Source: Methanoregula sp. UBA154
GTDB taxonomy: Archaea > Halobacteriota > Methanomicrobia > Methanomicrobiales > Methanospirillaceae
Direction: 5' to 3'
DNA length: 64,000 nt
NCBI GenBank assembly: GCA_002502245.1
Contig: DAPW01000022.1
Span: forward strand, 1-64,000
Every line of letters starts with the position of its first letter. The first letter of the stretch is position 1. A program made the translations under genes and the position numbers. The notes below the pieces were generated by a model that had not been told where the DNA came from, ran no database searches, and saw nothing but the letters and a program-made list of their open reading frames with translations. Positions 8,742 to 17,851 of the stretch are shown here, in pieces.

Positions 8742-9170
8742 ATGGTAACCATAATCAACGGTGACGGACTGCTCCTCGGGCGCCTTGCAAGCATTACCGC
8801 CCAGCGGGCGCTTGCCGGTGAAGAGATAGCGATTGTCAATGCAGAAAAGGCGATCATCTCCGGCAGCCGTGCACGGGTGCTTGCCAACTACCGGCACAAG
8901 AGGGAACGCGGAGCTTCCGGCGACCGCTGGGGCCCGTTCGTCCCGCGCCGGCCCGACCACCTCATGAAGCGGACCATCCGCGGGATGCTCCCGTACAAGC
9001 GCCCCCGCGGCGTCGACGCGATGAAGCGCATCAAGTGCTATGTCGGCATCCCGGTAGACTTTGTCGGCAAAGAGATGGAAGTGCCCGAAGAGGTACACAT
9101 GAACCGTCTGAACAACCCGAACCACGTCACGCTCGCTGCAGTGTGCACGTTCCTCGGAGCAAAGTTCTAA
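8742..9170 (+). CDS. rpl13: 50S ribosomal protein uL13
   Basis: A 142-residue L13, with the [10 protein letters not shown] start and the conserved core [11 protein letters not shown]. It binds 23S rRNA early in large-subunit assembly. It follows eL18 after seven bases in the usual archaeal order L18e-L13-S9-RpoN. Confidence 0.97.
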   Translation: MVTIINGDGLLLGRLASITAQRALAGEEIAIVNAEKAIISGSRARVLANYRHKRERGASGDRWGPFVPRRPDHLMKRTIRGMLPYKRPRGVDAMKRIKCYVGIPVDFVGKEMEVPEEVHMNRLNNPNHVTLAAVCTFLGAKF

Positions 9171-9182
9171 GGAGGCTATTGC

Positions 9183-9584
9183 ATGGTAAAGATCATCAAC
9201 ACAAGCGGAAAACGCAAGACGGCGATCGCCCGGGCAACCCTCAAGGCCGGGAAAGGTGTGGTCCGGGTCAACTCGGTACCGCTCGAAGCCTACGGCTCCG
9301 ACACCACCCGGATGAAGATTGCCGAACCGATCCTCCTCGTCCCCAATGCGATTCACGGCATTGATGTTATCATCAATGTTGCCGGTGGCGGTGTCATGGG
9401 ACAGGCAGAGGCAGTCCGGACCGCGCTCGCCCGCGGTATTGTCAAGTGGCACAATGACCCCCAGATGAAGGACATTTTCCTCGCGTATGACAGGACACTC
9501 CTTGTGAACGATTCGCGGCAGAAAGAAGCCAAGAAACCGCACGGTTCCGGAGCCCGGGCAAAGTTCCAAAAGTCTTATCGTTAA
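9183..9584 (+). CDS. rps9: 30S ribosomal protein uS9
   Basis: A 133-residue S9, beginning INTSGKRKTAIARAT and ending in the basic tail GSGARAKFQKSYR. The final arginine reaches into the decoding region and contacts P-site tRNA. A GGAGGC ribosome-binding site precedes the ATG. Confidence 0.97.
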   Translation: MVKIINTSGKRKTAIARATLKAGKGVVRVNSVPLEAYGSDTTRMKIAEPILLVPNAIHGIDVIINVAGGGVMGQAEAVRTALARGIVKWHNDPQMKDIFLAYDRTLLVNDSRQKEAKKPHGSGARAKFQKSYR

Positions 9585-9613
9585 ACCAGAAGATATGATG
9601 AGAGGTTAAAAAA

Positions 9614-9802
9614 GTGATACCCGTTCGATGTTTCACCTGTGGAAAACCCATCTCCACTGCGTGGGATGAATTCAAGGCACGGCGGGAGAAAGGCGAGGAT
9701 CCCAAGAAGATCCTCGACGATCTTAATATTTCCCGGTACTGCTGCAGGCGCATGCTCCTGACGCACAAAGAGATCATTGACGAGCTCAATCCGTACCAGT
9801 AA
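9614..9802 (+). CDS. rpoN: DNA-directed RNA polymerase subunit Rpo10 (RpoN)
   Basis: A 62-residue zinc-binding subunit, counterpart of eukaryotic RPB10. The signature CFTCGKP near the N-terminus and the later CC pair (YCCRRM) supply the four zinc ligands. The start is GTG, and the protein begins [10 protein letters not shown] as in the family. An AGAGGT ribosome-binding site lies eight bases upstream. It holds Rpo3 and Rpo11 to the polymerase core. Confidence 0.96.
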   Translation: MIPVRCFTCGKPISTAWDEFKARREKGEDPKKILDDLNISRYCCRRMLLTHKEIIDELNPYQ

Positions 9803-9820
9803 GTGATGCATGATGACCGC

Positions 9821-9895
9821 GGGGTCGTAGGGTAGCCTGGACCATCCTATTGCGTTCGGGACGCAGTGACCTGAGTTCGAATCTCAGCGACCCCA
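9821..9895 (+). tRNA. tRNA-Pro (CGG anticodon)
   Basis: A 75-nt tRNA. The acceptor GGGGTCG pairs with CGACCCC. The anticodon stem TTGCG/CGCAG encloses loop TTCGGGA (anticodon CGG), and the T arm is CTGAG-TTCGAAT-CTCAG. Discriminator base is A; CCA is not encoded. It lies between rpoN and rpoK in the same direction, so it must be cut out of the polycistronic message. Confidence 0.95.
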
Positions 9896-9927
9896 TTAAA
9901 AAAAGACAATCATTTTGAGGACGAACA

Positions 9928-10101
9928 ATGCAGACGCAAGTGTACACCCGGTACGAACGGGCAAGGATCATTGGAGCAAGGGCTCTGCAGATATCAATGG
10001 GTGCTCCGTTACTAATCACCACGACACGGATCGATCCGCTTGAGATAGCGATCGAGGAATTCAACAACAATACCATCCCCATTACCGTAAAGAGGAAGTA
10101 G
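9928..10101 (+). CDS. rpoK: DNA-directed RNA polymerase subunit Rpo6 (RpoK)
   Basis: A small 57-residue subunit read directly from the sequence (begins [14 protein letters not shown], ends ITVKRK). The features [22 protein letters not shown] and [10 protein letters not shown] are those of RPB6/omega, which clamps the largest subunit. It is close to the normal length for archaeal RpoK. ATG is preceded by GAGGACG. It lies seven bases before eno and 32 bases after tRNA-Pro. Confidence 0.95.
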   Translation: MQTQVYTRYERARIIGARALQISMGAPLLITTTRIDPLEIAIEEFNNNTIPITVKRK

Positions 10102-10108
10102 GCAGCCT

Positions 10109-11296
10109 ATGACGACCATCGAGGTTATTGAACTTCGGACAATTCTGGACAGCCGGGGCAACCCGACCGTTGAAGCCGATATCTATACAGCCAGCGGTTT
10201 CGGCAGGTCAGCAGCCCCGAGCGGCGCCAGTACCGGCTCCCTGGAGGCCAAAGTCAGGCCGCCCGTCGAGGCCGTTGATAACGCGATCCAGAACCTCATC
10301 CCTGCCCTTATCGGCATGGATGCCGGTGACCAGGAAGGGTTCGACGAGCAGCTCCGGGATATAGACGGCACTGCCGACTTTTCGGGTATCGGTGCAAATG
10401 TTGCCGTTGCGCTCTCGCTCGCCAATGCGAAGGCCGCGGCCTCGTCCCTGAGCCTCCCGCTCTTCCGCTATCTTGGCGGGGCCTTTGCAAAGGAGCTGCC
10501 GCTCCCGCTCGGGAACGTCATCGGCGGCGGGGCGCATGCGGAGAACGCTACCGAGATCCAGGAGTTCCTTGTGGTGCCGGGTGGTGCAGCGGATACCGAG
10601 GAAGCGGTCTTCGCAAATGCAGCCGTCCACCGGCACGTGAAGGAGCTCTTAAAGAAGAAAGGAAAAGCCTGCGGCAAGGGTGATGAGGGTGCGTGGGCAC
10701 CGCAGATTGACGATGCCCTCGCATTTGAGCTCATTGCCGAGGCGACCGGACTTGTTGCCGATGAAATGAACGTAGAGGTTGACATGGGGCTTGACATTGC
10801 TGCCAGCCAGATGTGGGACGGGAACGCCTACAAGTACCGCAAGACCGTGCGGTCCACCGAGGACCAGATCGCCTATGTTGCGGAACTTGTCGATAAGTAC
10901 AACCTTGTCTACGTCGAGGATCCCCTCCATGAAGACGATTTCGATGCCTTCTCTGAACTCAACAGCCAGGTCGGCGACCGCTGCCTGGTCTGCGGTGACG
11001 ATATCTTCGTCACGCAGGTTGACCGCATCCAGCAGGGTATCGAGAAGGACGCAGCCAACTGCGTGCTGATAAAACCCAACCAGGTGGGAACGCTCACGGA
11101 CACCTTTGACGCGGTGCGCCTTGCCCATACCCATGGCATGGACACGGTTATGAGCCACCGTTCCGGTGAGACCACGGATACAACCATCGCGCACCTTGCC
11201 ACTGCATTCTCCTGCGTTTTCTTAAAATGCGGTGTAGTAGGCGGAGAACGCATTGCCAAATTAAACGAACTGATACGCATTGAGGAACAGCTATGA
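10109..11296 (+). CDS. eno: Enolase
   Basis: A 395-residue enolase converting 2-phosphoglycerate to phosphoenolpyruvate. Visible features are the N-terminal [11 protein letters not shown], the SGASTG loop, the metal-ligand stretch VEDPLHEDD (about 270), the catalytic lysine in [10 protein letters not shown] (about 320), and SHRSGETTD (about 350). It is slightly shorter than bacterial enolases (about 430) through loop deletions, as in other archaea. It sits in the conserved rpoN-rpoK-eno-rps2 block and overlaps rps2 by four bases. Confidence 0.96.
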   Translation: MTTIEVIELRTILDSRGNPTVEADIYTASGFGRSAAPSGASTGSLEAKVRPPVEAVDNAIQNLIPALIGMDAGDQEGFDEQLRDIDGTADFSGIGANVAVALSLANAKAAASSLSLPLFRYLGGAFAKELPLPLGNVIGGGAHAENATEIQEFLVVPGGAADTEEAVFANAAVHRHVKELLKKKGKACGKGDEGAWAPQIDDALAFELIAEATGLVADEMNVEVDMGLDIAASQMWDGNAYKYRKTVRSTEDQIAYVAELVDKYNLVYVEDPLHEDDFDAFSELNSQVGDRCLVCGDDIFVTQVDRIQQGIEKDAANCVLIKPNQVGTLTDTFDAVRLAHTHGMDTVMSHRSGETTDTTIAHLATAFSCVFLKCGVVGGERIAKLNELIRIEEQL

Positions 11297-11904
11297 CCAC
11301 TGTAAATGAAATGGAAATTGAATTAAAAGAGCCGCTCATCCCCGTCGAGGAGTACCTTGCAGCCGGTGTCCACATCGGTACCCAGCAGAAGAGCGAGGAT
11401 ATGAAGAAGTTCATCTACCGCGTTCGCGGTGACGGGCTGTATATTCTCGATATCCGCGAGACGGATGCACGGATCAAGACCGCTGCCAAATTCTTAAACC
11501 AGTACGAGGCCCCGAATATCCTCGTCGTCACCTCCCGGCAGTACGGCCAGTACCCGGCCAAGAAGTTTGCCGACACCATCGGTGCCATGTCCGCGACCGG
11601 CCGGTTCATCCCGGGCCTCCTTACGAACCCGGTCCTGGATGCCTATATCGAGCCGCAGGTCATTGTTGTCACCGACCCGATCGGCGATGCGCAGGTGATC
11701 AACGAGGCAGTCCAGTGCGGCATTCCCGTTGTTGCACTCTGCGATACCAACAACATGACCAAGTTCGTGGATCTCGTCATCCCGACCAACAACAAGGGCA
11801 GAAAGGCGCTCTCGATGATCTATTTCCTCTTAACCCGCGAGATGCTCCGTCTCCGCGGCATCTCCACGGCCCTCACCTCCGAGGACTTTGAAACTGATTT
11901 CTGA
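11293..11904 (+). CDS. rps2: 30S ribosomal protein uS2
   Basis: A 203-residue archaeal S2, with [15 protein letters not shown] near the N-terminus, [11 protein letters not shown] in the middle and VALCDTNN near residue 155. It lacks the long coiled-coil insert of bacterial S2, as expected for archaea. Its start overlaps the eno stop. A T-rich tract follows at about 11917-11923, but the operon probably continues to the next gene 64 bases on. Confidence 0.96.
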   Translation: MTTVNEMEIELKEPLIPVEEYLAAGVHIGTQQKSEDMKKFIYRVRGDGLYILDIRETDARIKTAAKFLNQYEAPNILVVTSRQYGQYPAKKFADTIGAMSATGRFIPGLLTNPVLDAYIEPQVIVVTDPIGDAQVINEAVQCGIPVVALCDTNNMTKFVDLVIPTNNKGRKALSMIYFLLTREMLRLRGISTALTSEDFETDF

Positions 11905-11968
11905 ATCGGTTCTCTCCTTTTTGATGACCGATATCTGGATATATTAGAAGGACCAGAGGGTTGATCCG

Positions 11969-12757
11969 ATGAAGATGCGTACATGCGCAGTAGCCGGCAT
12001 GTTTTACCCGCGGGAGCCTTCTCATCTGGAACAGCTGCTGGAGAAGTTCTTCGCAGGCACTCAACCAGAAGGGAACCCTCTGGGTATTGTCTCCCCTCAT
12101 GCAGGGTATATCTATTCGGGGCAGGTTGCTGCCAGTGCGTTCGGCGCGATCCCCCCGGGTTTTTCCGGCACCTTCGTGGTGATCGGTCCCTCGCACCGGG
12201 GATATATCAACTGTGTATCGGAAATGCCCTGGGAGACACCGCTCGGGGTGGTTGATACGGATGCCGAGTTTGTCCGCTCACTCGACATCGAGACCGATGA
12301 ACTCTCCCACCGCGACGAACACTCGCTCGAGGTGCAGATGCCGTTTATCAAGTACCGTTTCCCCCGGGCGCGGATTGCCCCGGTGATGATGGGCCAGCAG
12401 GACTATGCAAGCGCGATGCGCCTGGCAGAAAAGATCGGTCACGCGATCCAGCAGACGAAACGGGATGTCCGGATCGTTGCGTCCAGTGACTTTTCACATT
12501 ATGTTCCACAGGAGAAGGCAAAATCGGACGATCTCTGGGCAATCGAGCCGCTGGCAACACTTGATACCAAGGAGTTCTACCGCCGGATCGCGGAGCGGCG
12601 GGTAACCGCCTGCGGGTATGGCCCGATCACGGCGATGGTGCGTGCCTGCTCAGCGCTCGGGGCGAAAACAGGAAAACTGATCCGCTACGCGACAAGCGGC
12701 GACGTTACGGGAGACAAGAAAGAAGTCGTGGGGTACGCGAGTATTGCGGTGATCTAG
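11969..12757 (+). CDS. MEMO1 family protein (AmmeMemoRadiSam system protein B-like)
   Basis: A 262-residue MEMO family protein, related to class III extradiol dioxygenases. Conserved histidines are seen in SPHAGYIYSGQVA (about 43), GPSHRG (about 73), HSLEVQ (about 115) and SSDFSHY (about 170). The reaction of archaeal MEMO proteins is not established; some sit next to an AMMECR1 and a radical SAM gene, neither of which is here. Instead it precedes mevalonate kinase in a conserved archaeal neighbourhood. Start ATG at 11969; a second ATG two codons later is possible. Confidence 0.9.
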   Translation: MKMRTCAVAGMFYPREPSHLEQLLEKFFAGTQPEGNPLGIVSPHAGYIYSGQVAASAFGAIPPGFSGTFVVIGPSHRGYINCVSEMPWETPLGVVDTDAEFVRSLDIETDELSHRDEHSLEVQMPFIKYRFPRARIAPVMMGQQDYASAMRLAEKIGHAIQQTKRDVRIVASSDFSHYVPQEKAKSDDLWAIEPLATLDTKEFYRRIAERRVTACGYGPITAMVRACSALGAKTGKLIRYATSGDVTGDKKEVVGYASIAVI

Positions 12758-12758
12758 G

Positions 12759-13628
12759 TTGGCAACATGGAGTGCGCCGGGCAAGGTATTTTTGTTCGGC
12801 GAACATGCAGTAGTATACGGAAAGCCCGGCATAGCCATGGCCATCAAGCCGCGGGTTTTTGTCACGGTGCGGGACACGAAACGGCCCCAGCGGGCAAAGT
12901 CCCCGTATATCGATGGCTGTTTCGAGGCAATGGACGTGATGGGCAGCGTCTATATCAACTCCCAGATCCCGAGCTCGTCCGGCCTCGGGTCGTCCGCTGC
13001 GGTAACGGTTGCCACGCTCTCGGCGATCAACGATGAGTTCAGCCTCCACAAAACCCGCGAGGATATCGCGAACATGGCATTCGAGATAGAGAAGAAGGTG
13101 CAGAAGGGGCGGGCGAGCCCCACGGATACCACGGTCTCCACGTATGGGGGGATCGTGCTAATCAGCGGCGGATCCCGGCGGCGGCTGCCCCCGCAGAACA
13201 TGCACCTCGTCATCGGGGATTCTCTGGTCTCGCACAGCACGGCAAGGATGGTGGAGCAGGTCGCGGAACTCAAAATGAACCATCCCGGCATCGTGAACCC
13301 GGTCCTCGACGCTATCGAAGGGGTCAGCATGACCGCGATCCACCACCTCAGCAACCCCCGGGAACTGGGGCCGTACATGAACATGAACCATGCCCTTCTC
13401 GAAGTGCTCGGTGTCGTTCACCCGCAGCTGGCAAAGATGGTCCTTGCCGCCAGGACTGCCGGGGCGTTTGGTGCGAAGATCACGGGTGCCGGTGGTGGCG
13501 GGTGCATGGTTGCACTCTGCCCTAAGCAGATAAAACACCGGGTCGCGGGTGCCATCGAGGCCTGTGAAGCGCGGGCGATCGTGACCGGCATCGATACGGA
13601 AGGCATGCGAAAGGAGAAGAATGTCTGA
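12759..13628 (+). CDS. mvk: Mevalonate kinase
   Basis: A 289-residue GHMP-family kinase phosphorylating mevalonate in archaeal lipid synthesis. Visible are GKVFLFGEHAVVYGKP at the N-terminus, the ATP loop PSSSGLGSSAAVTVA (about 70), a TDTTVSTYGG segment (about 125), and the C-terminal GAKITGAGGGG motif (about 235). It starts with TTG one base after the MEMO stop, because no ATG precedes the conserved N-terminus. It overlaps ipk by eight bases. Mevalonate kinase, isopentenyl phosphate kinase and IDI-2 are consecutive here. Confidence 0.95.
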   Translation: MATWSAPGKVFLFGEHAVVYGKPGIAMAIKPRVFVTVRDTKRPQRAKSPYIDGCFEAMDVMGSVYINSQIPSSSGLGSSAAVTVATLSAINDEFSLHKTREDIANMAFEIEKKVQKGRASPTDTTVSTYGGIVLISGGSRRRLPPQNMHLVIGDSLVSHSTARMVEQVAELKMNHPGIVNPVLDAIEGVSMTAIHHLSNPRELGPYMNMNHALLEVLGVVHPQLAKMVLAARTAGAFGAKITGAGGGGCMVALCPKQIKHRVAGAIEACEARAIVTGIDTEGMRKEKNV

Positions 13629-14385
13629 ACGGCTGATCCTGAAAATCGGCGGGAGCGTCATCACCGACAAGAGCGCTGACTGCGCGGTCAACCATGACCG
13701 GCTCGCATCGATCGCCGGTGCTCTTGCAGGAGCCCGTGCGGGGGAGATTATCGTAATCCACGGTGCCGGTTCCTGCGGGCATCCCGAGGCGAAGCGCTAC
13801 CATCTTGATGAAGGTGCGTCTGCCGGAAACACGGACGGGATCTTTGTAACGCACCGGGCGGTCAGCAACCTCAACGATGCAGTTGTTCTCGCGCTCCGTG
13901 ACCGGGGTGTGGCGGCAGTCGGGATACACCCGCTCCATACCGGAATTGCGGATAATGGCCGGCTGGTGGGGTTTGAATGCCGCCACATAGAAACAATGCT
14001 CGCGCTCGGCATGGTCCCGGTGATCCATGGAGATGTGGTGATGGACCGTTCGAAAGGGGCCTGCATTGTATCGGGCGACCAGCTCGTACGTTACCTCGCG
14101 GTTGCGCTCCGGATCAGCCGGGTCGGTCTCGCCACCGATGTACCGGGAGTGCTGGATCGAGGTGAGGTTGTACCGAGGATTACCCGGAAAACGGTGCCGG
14201 ATCTCCGGATCGGCACCTCGAGTCACACCGATGTCACCGGTGGAATGAAAGGGAAAATTGATGAACTGCTCGGTCTTGCGGATGCAGGGATCGGGTCAGA
14301 CATCTTTCACGTCTCGCGGGTTCCGGACTTCCTCAAAGGGTCCGGCCACGGCGGGACGATGGTGAGGGGAGACCAGATCGTATGA
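13621..14385 (+). CDS. ipk: Isopentenyl phosphate kinase
   Basis: A 254-residue amino-acid-kinase-fold enzyme phosphorylating isopentenyl phosphate to IPP, the last step of the archaeal modified mevalonate pathways. Visible are KIGGSVITDK at the start, the catalytic-histidine loop HGAGSCGHPEAKRY (about 45-58), VIHGDVV (about 134), and the nucleotide-binding DVTGGMKGKI (about 205). Overlap with mvk (8 bases) and fni (4 bases) indicates coupled translation. Confidence 0.95.
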   Translation: MSERLILKIGGSVITDKSADCAVNHDRLASIAGALAGARAGEIIVIHGAGSCGHPEAKRYHLDEGASAGNTDGIFVTHRAVSNLNDAVVLALRDRGVAAVGIHPLHTGIADNGRLVGFECRHIETMLALGMVPVIHGDVVMDRSKGACIVSGDQLVRYLAVALRISRVGLATDVPGVLDRGEVVPRITRKTVPDLRIGTSSHTDVTGGMKGKIDELLGLADAGIGSDIFHVSRVPDFLKGSGHGGTMVRGDQIV

Positions 14386-15473
14386 GCGACAAGAAACGGT
14401 TTACGTCATCGAGAAAGCTCGATCACCTGCGCATCTGTGCGGAAGAAGTGGTTGAAAGCGGCGATGCCGGGTTTCAGGATATCCGGTTCGTGCACAACGC
14501 CCTGCCGGAATGTGACATGGGTGCAATAGACGTACGCAGCCGGTTTCTGGGCCACACGTTCTCCTCGCCCCTCTTCATTTCGGCGATGACCGGGGGTCAT
14601 CCCGGTACAAAAGAAACAAACGCCCGGCTTGCACGGGCTGCGGAACGGTACGGGATCGGGATGGGGGTCGGCTCACAGCGGGCCGCCCTCGAAAACCCGA
14701 TCCTTGCCGATACGTTCTCGGTTGTCCGTGATGAGGCGCCCCATGCGTTCCTGGTGGCAAACCTTGGTGTTGTCCAGCTCCGCGACCACGGGATCGAATG
14801 GGCAGAGCGGGCTGTTGAGATGATCGGGGCGGATGCGATCGCGATCCACCTCAATTTCCTGCAGGAAGCGATCCAGCCGGAGGGGGACCAGAACGCGATC
14901 GGCTGTTTTGCGGCCATCGAAACCCTTGCCAGGGATTTCAAGAAGCCGGTTATTGTCAAGGAGACCGGTTGCGGGATCTCCGCTGCAACGGCACGCCGGT
15001 GCTGGGGTGCGGGTGTCCGTGCCATCGACACCGGTGGCTGGGGCGGGACATCCTGGGCAGCAGTCGAGAGCGTGCGGGCAGAGGAGAGCGGTACCAGGGG
15101 GGCCCGGAAACTTGGCTCCATCGGGCAGGGTTTTGCCGCATGGGGTATCCCCACGCTTGTCAGCCTTGCCGAGGTGCTCGCAACCGGCAGCCCGGTGATC
15201 GCATCGGGCGGTGTGCGGAGCGGCCTTGACATTGCCAAGGGACTTGCCTTCGGTGCAGACCTGTGCGGAATGGCACTCCCGCTCCTAAAACCAGCCATGA
15301 AGGACGATACCGATCTCGCGGATGCGATCGATACGATCCACCGGGAGCTCACGATTGCGATGTTCCTGACCGGATCAGCATGCGTTGCCGATCTCAGGAA
15401 GGCATCCCTGCATGTCACGGGGAAGACCCGGCAGATGATTGAAAAAGACAATCCGGCACGGATAAAGCGATAA
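14382..15473 (+). CDS. fni: Type 2 isopentenyl-diphosphate delta-isomerase
   Basis: A 363-residue FMN-dependent isomerase interconverting IPP and DMAPP. Visible are TSSRKLDHLRIC near the start, FISAMTGGHPGT (about 65) and GMGVGSQRAAL (about 95). NFLQEAIQPEGD (about 160) carries the catalytic glutamine region, VKETGCGIS is near 190, and IASGGVRSGLDIAKGLAFGAD (about 270) forms the FMN phosphate site. It completes the mvk-ipk-fni block. Confidence 0.95.
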   Translation: MSDKKRFTSSRKLDHLRICAEEVVESGDAGFQDIRFVHNALPECDMGAIDVRSRFLGHTFSSPLFISAMTGGHPGTKETNARLARAAERYGIGMGVGSQRAALENPILADTFSVVRDEAPHAFLVANLGVVQLRDHGIEWAERAVEMIGADAIAIHLNFLQEAIQPEGDQNAIGCFAAIETLARDFKKPVIVKETGCGISAATARRCWGAGVRAIDTGGWGGTSWAAVESVRAEESGTRGARKLGSIGQGFAAWGIPTLVSLAEVLATGSPVIASGGVRSGLDIAKGLAFGADLCGMALPLLKPAMKDDTDLADAIDTIHRELTIAMFLTGSACVADLRKASLHVTGKTRQMIEKDNPARIKR

Positions 15474-15533
15474 GTCTTAAAACCGGGTAATTTTTCAGGA
15501 AGAATAACCAAACTCAGCAGAAGGAGATACAGA

Positions 15534-16871
15534 ATGGATATCGAGATTATTGCAGTTGGCGGATACGACGAGGTCGGGCGAAATATGACCGCCGTCCGCT
15601 GCGGAAAGGAAATTGTCATTTTTGACATGGGACTCCGCCTGGACCAGGTGATGATCCACGAGGACGCGGAGATCGAGAATATGCATACCCTTGACCTGAT
15701 CAAGATCAAGGCAATACCGGACGATACACGCCTGAACGAGGTCGAGGGAACGGTCAAAGCCATTGTCTGCTCCCATGGGCACCTCGACCATATCGGAGCG
15801 ATCCCGAAACTGGCACATCGGTACAATGCCCCGATCATTGCCACGCCCTATACCACAGAGCTCATACGGCAGCAGATCTCGGGCGAGCAGAAAATCGGCG
15901 TGAATAACAAGCTCTTCGCCCTCCGTCCCGGGCAGCGGTACACGCTGTCCCAGAACCTTATCCTCGAGTTTGTCAGAACGCAGCACTCGATCATCGATAC
16001 CGTGACACCGGTGCTCCACACCCCCCACGGCGCGATTGTATATGCCTGCGATTTCAAGCTCGACAGGACACCGGTCATCGGCGAACCCCCGGACTTTGCC
16101 CGGTTCCTCCAGATAGGCAAAGAAGGCGTTCTTGCGCTGATCGCCGAGAGCACCTATATCGAACGCCCGGGCCGGTGTCCCAGCGAGCGGATCGCCCGTG
16201 ATCTTGTCCGCGACACCATCACCAGTTACGAGGATGATAAAAGTGCGATCATCGTTTCCACGTTCTCGTCCCACATCTCCCGTATCAAAACGATTGCAGA
16301 ATGTGCCCATGAGATCGGCAGGAAACCCGTTCTGCTTGGCCGCTCGATGGAGAAGTACTCCGTAACTGCGGAGCAGATGAAACTCGTCTCGTTCCCGGAG
16401 ACCACGAGTGTCTTTGGCAACCGCCGGACGGTCGACCGGACCATGCGGCGGATGATGAAGGCCGGCAAGGACAAGTTCCTGCCTATTGTGACCGGGCACC
16501 AGGGAGAACCGGGGTCTATCTTAACACGGCTTGCTCTCGGGGACACTCCCTACCAGCTTGAAAAAGGCGACAAGGTCGTCTTCTCGGCCAACGTGATCCC
16601 GAACCCGCTGAATTTCGGGCAGCGGTACATGGTCGAGCAACACCTCAGGCTTGCCGGCGCCCGCATATTCGAGGACCTCCATGTCAGCGGGCATGCGTAC
16701 CGCGAGGACCATTACGAGTTCGTCAAGCTCCTGCAGCCACAGCATATCATCCCGGCTCACGGGAACCTGAAGATGACGGCAAGCTATACGGATTTTGCCA
16801 CGGAACTCGGGTATGTTGCCGGGTCCACGGTGCATATGATGAGGAACGGGCAGCGGCTCAGGATCAATTAA
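15534..16871 (+). CDS. rnj: Archaeal ribonuclease J
   Basis: A 445-residue beta-CASP metallo-beta-lactamase nuclease, a 5'-3' exoribonuclease of archaeal mRNA decay. The metal motif SHGHLDHIGAIP is near residue 80; a GAIVYACDFKLD segment (about 165) gives another ligand. The beta-CASP part contains STFSSHISRI (about 240) and GHQGEPGS (about 320), and a final HGNLKM (about 405) supplies a histidine. The N-terminus (EIIAVGGYDEVGRNM) matches RNase J rather than the KH-containing aCPSF1. An AGAAGGAGAT ribosome-binding site precedes it. Confidence 0.93.
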   Translation: MDIEIIAVGGYDEVGRNMTAVRCGKEIVIFDMGLRLDQVMIHEDAEIENMHTLDLIKIKAIPDDTRLNEVEGTVKAIVCSHGHLDHIGAIPKLAHRYNAPIIATPYTTELIRQQISGEQKIGVNNKLFALRPGQRYTLSQNLILEFVRTQHSIIDTVTPVLHTPHGAIVYACDFKLDRTPVIGEPPDFARFLQIGKEGVLALIAESTYIERPGRCPSERIARDLVRDTITSYEDDKSAIIVSTFSSHISRIKTIAECAHEIGRKPVLLGRSMEKYSVTAEQMKLVSFPETTSVFGNRRTVDRTMRRMMKAGKDKFLPIVTGHQGEPGSILTRLALGDTPYQLEKGDKVVFSANVIPNPLNFGQRYMVEQHLRLAGARIFEDLHVSGHAYREDHYEFVKLLQPQHIIPAHGNLKMTASYTDFATELGYVAGSTVHMMRNGQRLRIN

Positions 16872-16884
16872 CCGGAGAAAGTAC

Positions 16885-17850
16885 ATGTCGGAACTATCAG
16901 CCTACCTGGCATCGGTCGCGCAGACGATCGATCACATGATCGACAGGTATTTCGTCGATAAGACTGGCGAACTGAACAAGGCTTCAGCCCACCTTCTTGC
17001 AGCCGGAGGCAAACGCCTCCGTCCTGCAGTGGTGATGCTTGCAGCAGATGCGGTGAAGCCCGGCAGTTCGGACGAGCTCCTGCACGCGGCTCTTGCGCTC
17101 GAAGTGACCCACACGTTCACGCTCATCCATGATGACATCATGGACGACGACAACCTGCGCCGTGGCGTGCCGACTGTGCATACGAAATGGGATATGCCCA
17201 CGGGGATCCTTGCCGGGGACGTCCTGTACTCCCGTGCGTTTGAGCACATCTGCATGACGAATGGAAGGGACGATGCAAAAGTCCGGGCAGTAACCATGCT
17301 TGCCAGAGCCTGCGCCGATATCTGCGAAGGCCAGCACATGGACATGTCGTTTGAGCACCGCAACGATGTTGATGAGGGCGAGTACCTGGAAATGGTCCGG
17401 AAGAAGACCGGCGTCCTCTACGCGGCAGCGGCCGGTATCGGCGGGATCCTTGCCGGCGGGAATGCCGTACAGGTAAAAGCGCTCTACACCTTCGGGCTGA
17501 ATACCGGTGTTGCGTTCCAGATCCAGGACGACTTAATCGACCTGCTGACGCCGGCAGAGAAGAGCGGGAAGGACCAGGCGTCAGACCTGCGGGAGGGAAA
17601 GCAGACCCTGCTCATGATCCGGGCACGGGAGAAAGGTCTTGACCTGTCGAAATACCGGCGGGACCTCTCGCCTGCTGACATCAGCGCAGCCATCCGGGAA
17701 CTGACCGATGCCGGCGTGATTGATGACGTGAAAAAGGTGGCATCCGATCTCGTGAGTACCAGCAACAAGCACCTCTCCGTTCTTTCTCCTTCCAAAGAGC
17801 GGCAGCTCCTGATGGATATTGGTGAATTTTTTGTAACCCGGAGCTTTTAG
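16885..17850 (+). CDS. idsA: Short-chain isoprenyl diphosphate synthase (farnesyl/geranylgeranyl)
   Basis: A 321-residue trans-prenyltransferase joining IPP to allylic diphosphates for archaeol lipids. The first aspartate-rich motif is HDDIMDDDNLRRG (about 87) and the second is QIQDDLID (about 213). GGKRLRP (about 45) binds the diphosphate. Product length cannot be fixed from sequence alone; archaeal members usually make FPP and GGPP. It lies 13 bases after RNase J and one base before gltX. Confidence 0.94.
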   Translation: MSELSAYLASVAQTIDHMIDRYFVDKTGELNKASAHLLAAGGKRLRPAVVMLAADAVKPGSSDELLHAALALEVTHTFTLIHDDIMDDDNLRRGVPTVHTKWDMPTGILAGDVLYSRAFEHICMTNGRDDAKVRAVTMLARACADICEGQHMDMSFEHRNDVDEGEYLEMVRKKTGVLYAAAAGIGGILAGGNAVQVKALYTFGLNTGVAFQIQDDLIDLLTPAEKSGKDQASDLREGKQTLLMIRAREKGLDLSKYRRDLSPADISAAIRELTDAGVIDDVKKVASDLVSTSNKHLSVLSPSKERQLLMDIGEFFVTRSF

Positions 17851-17851
17851 G

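Noticed and set aside
15534..16871. Assignment of the beta-CASP nuclease as the termination factor aCPSF1
   Set aside because: It has no N-terminal KH domains and its length and N-terminus fit RNase J.
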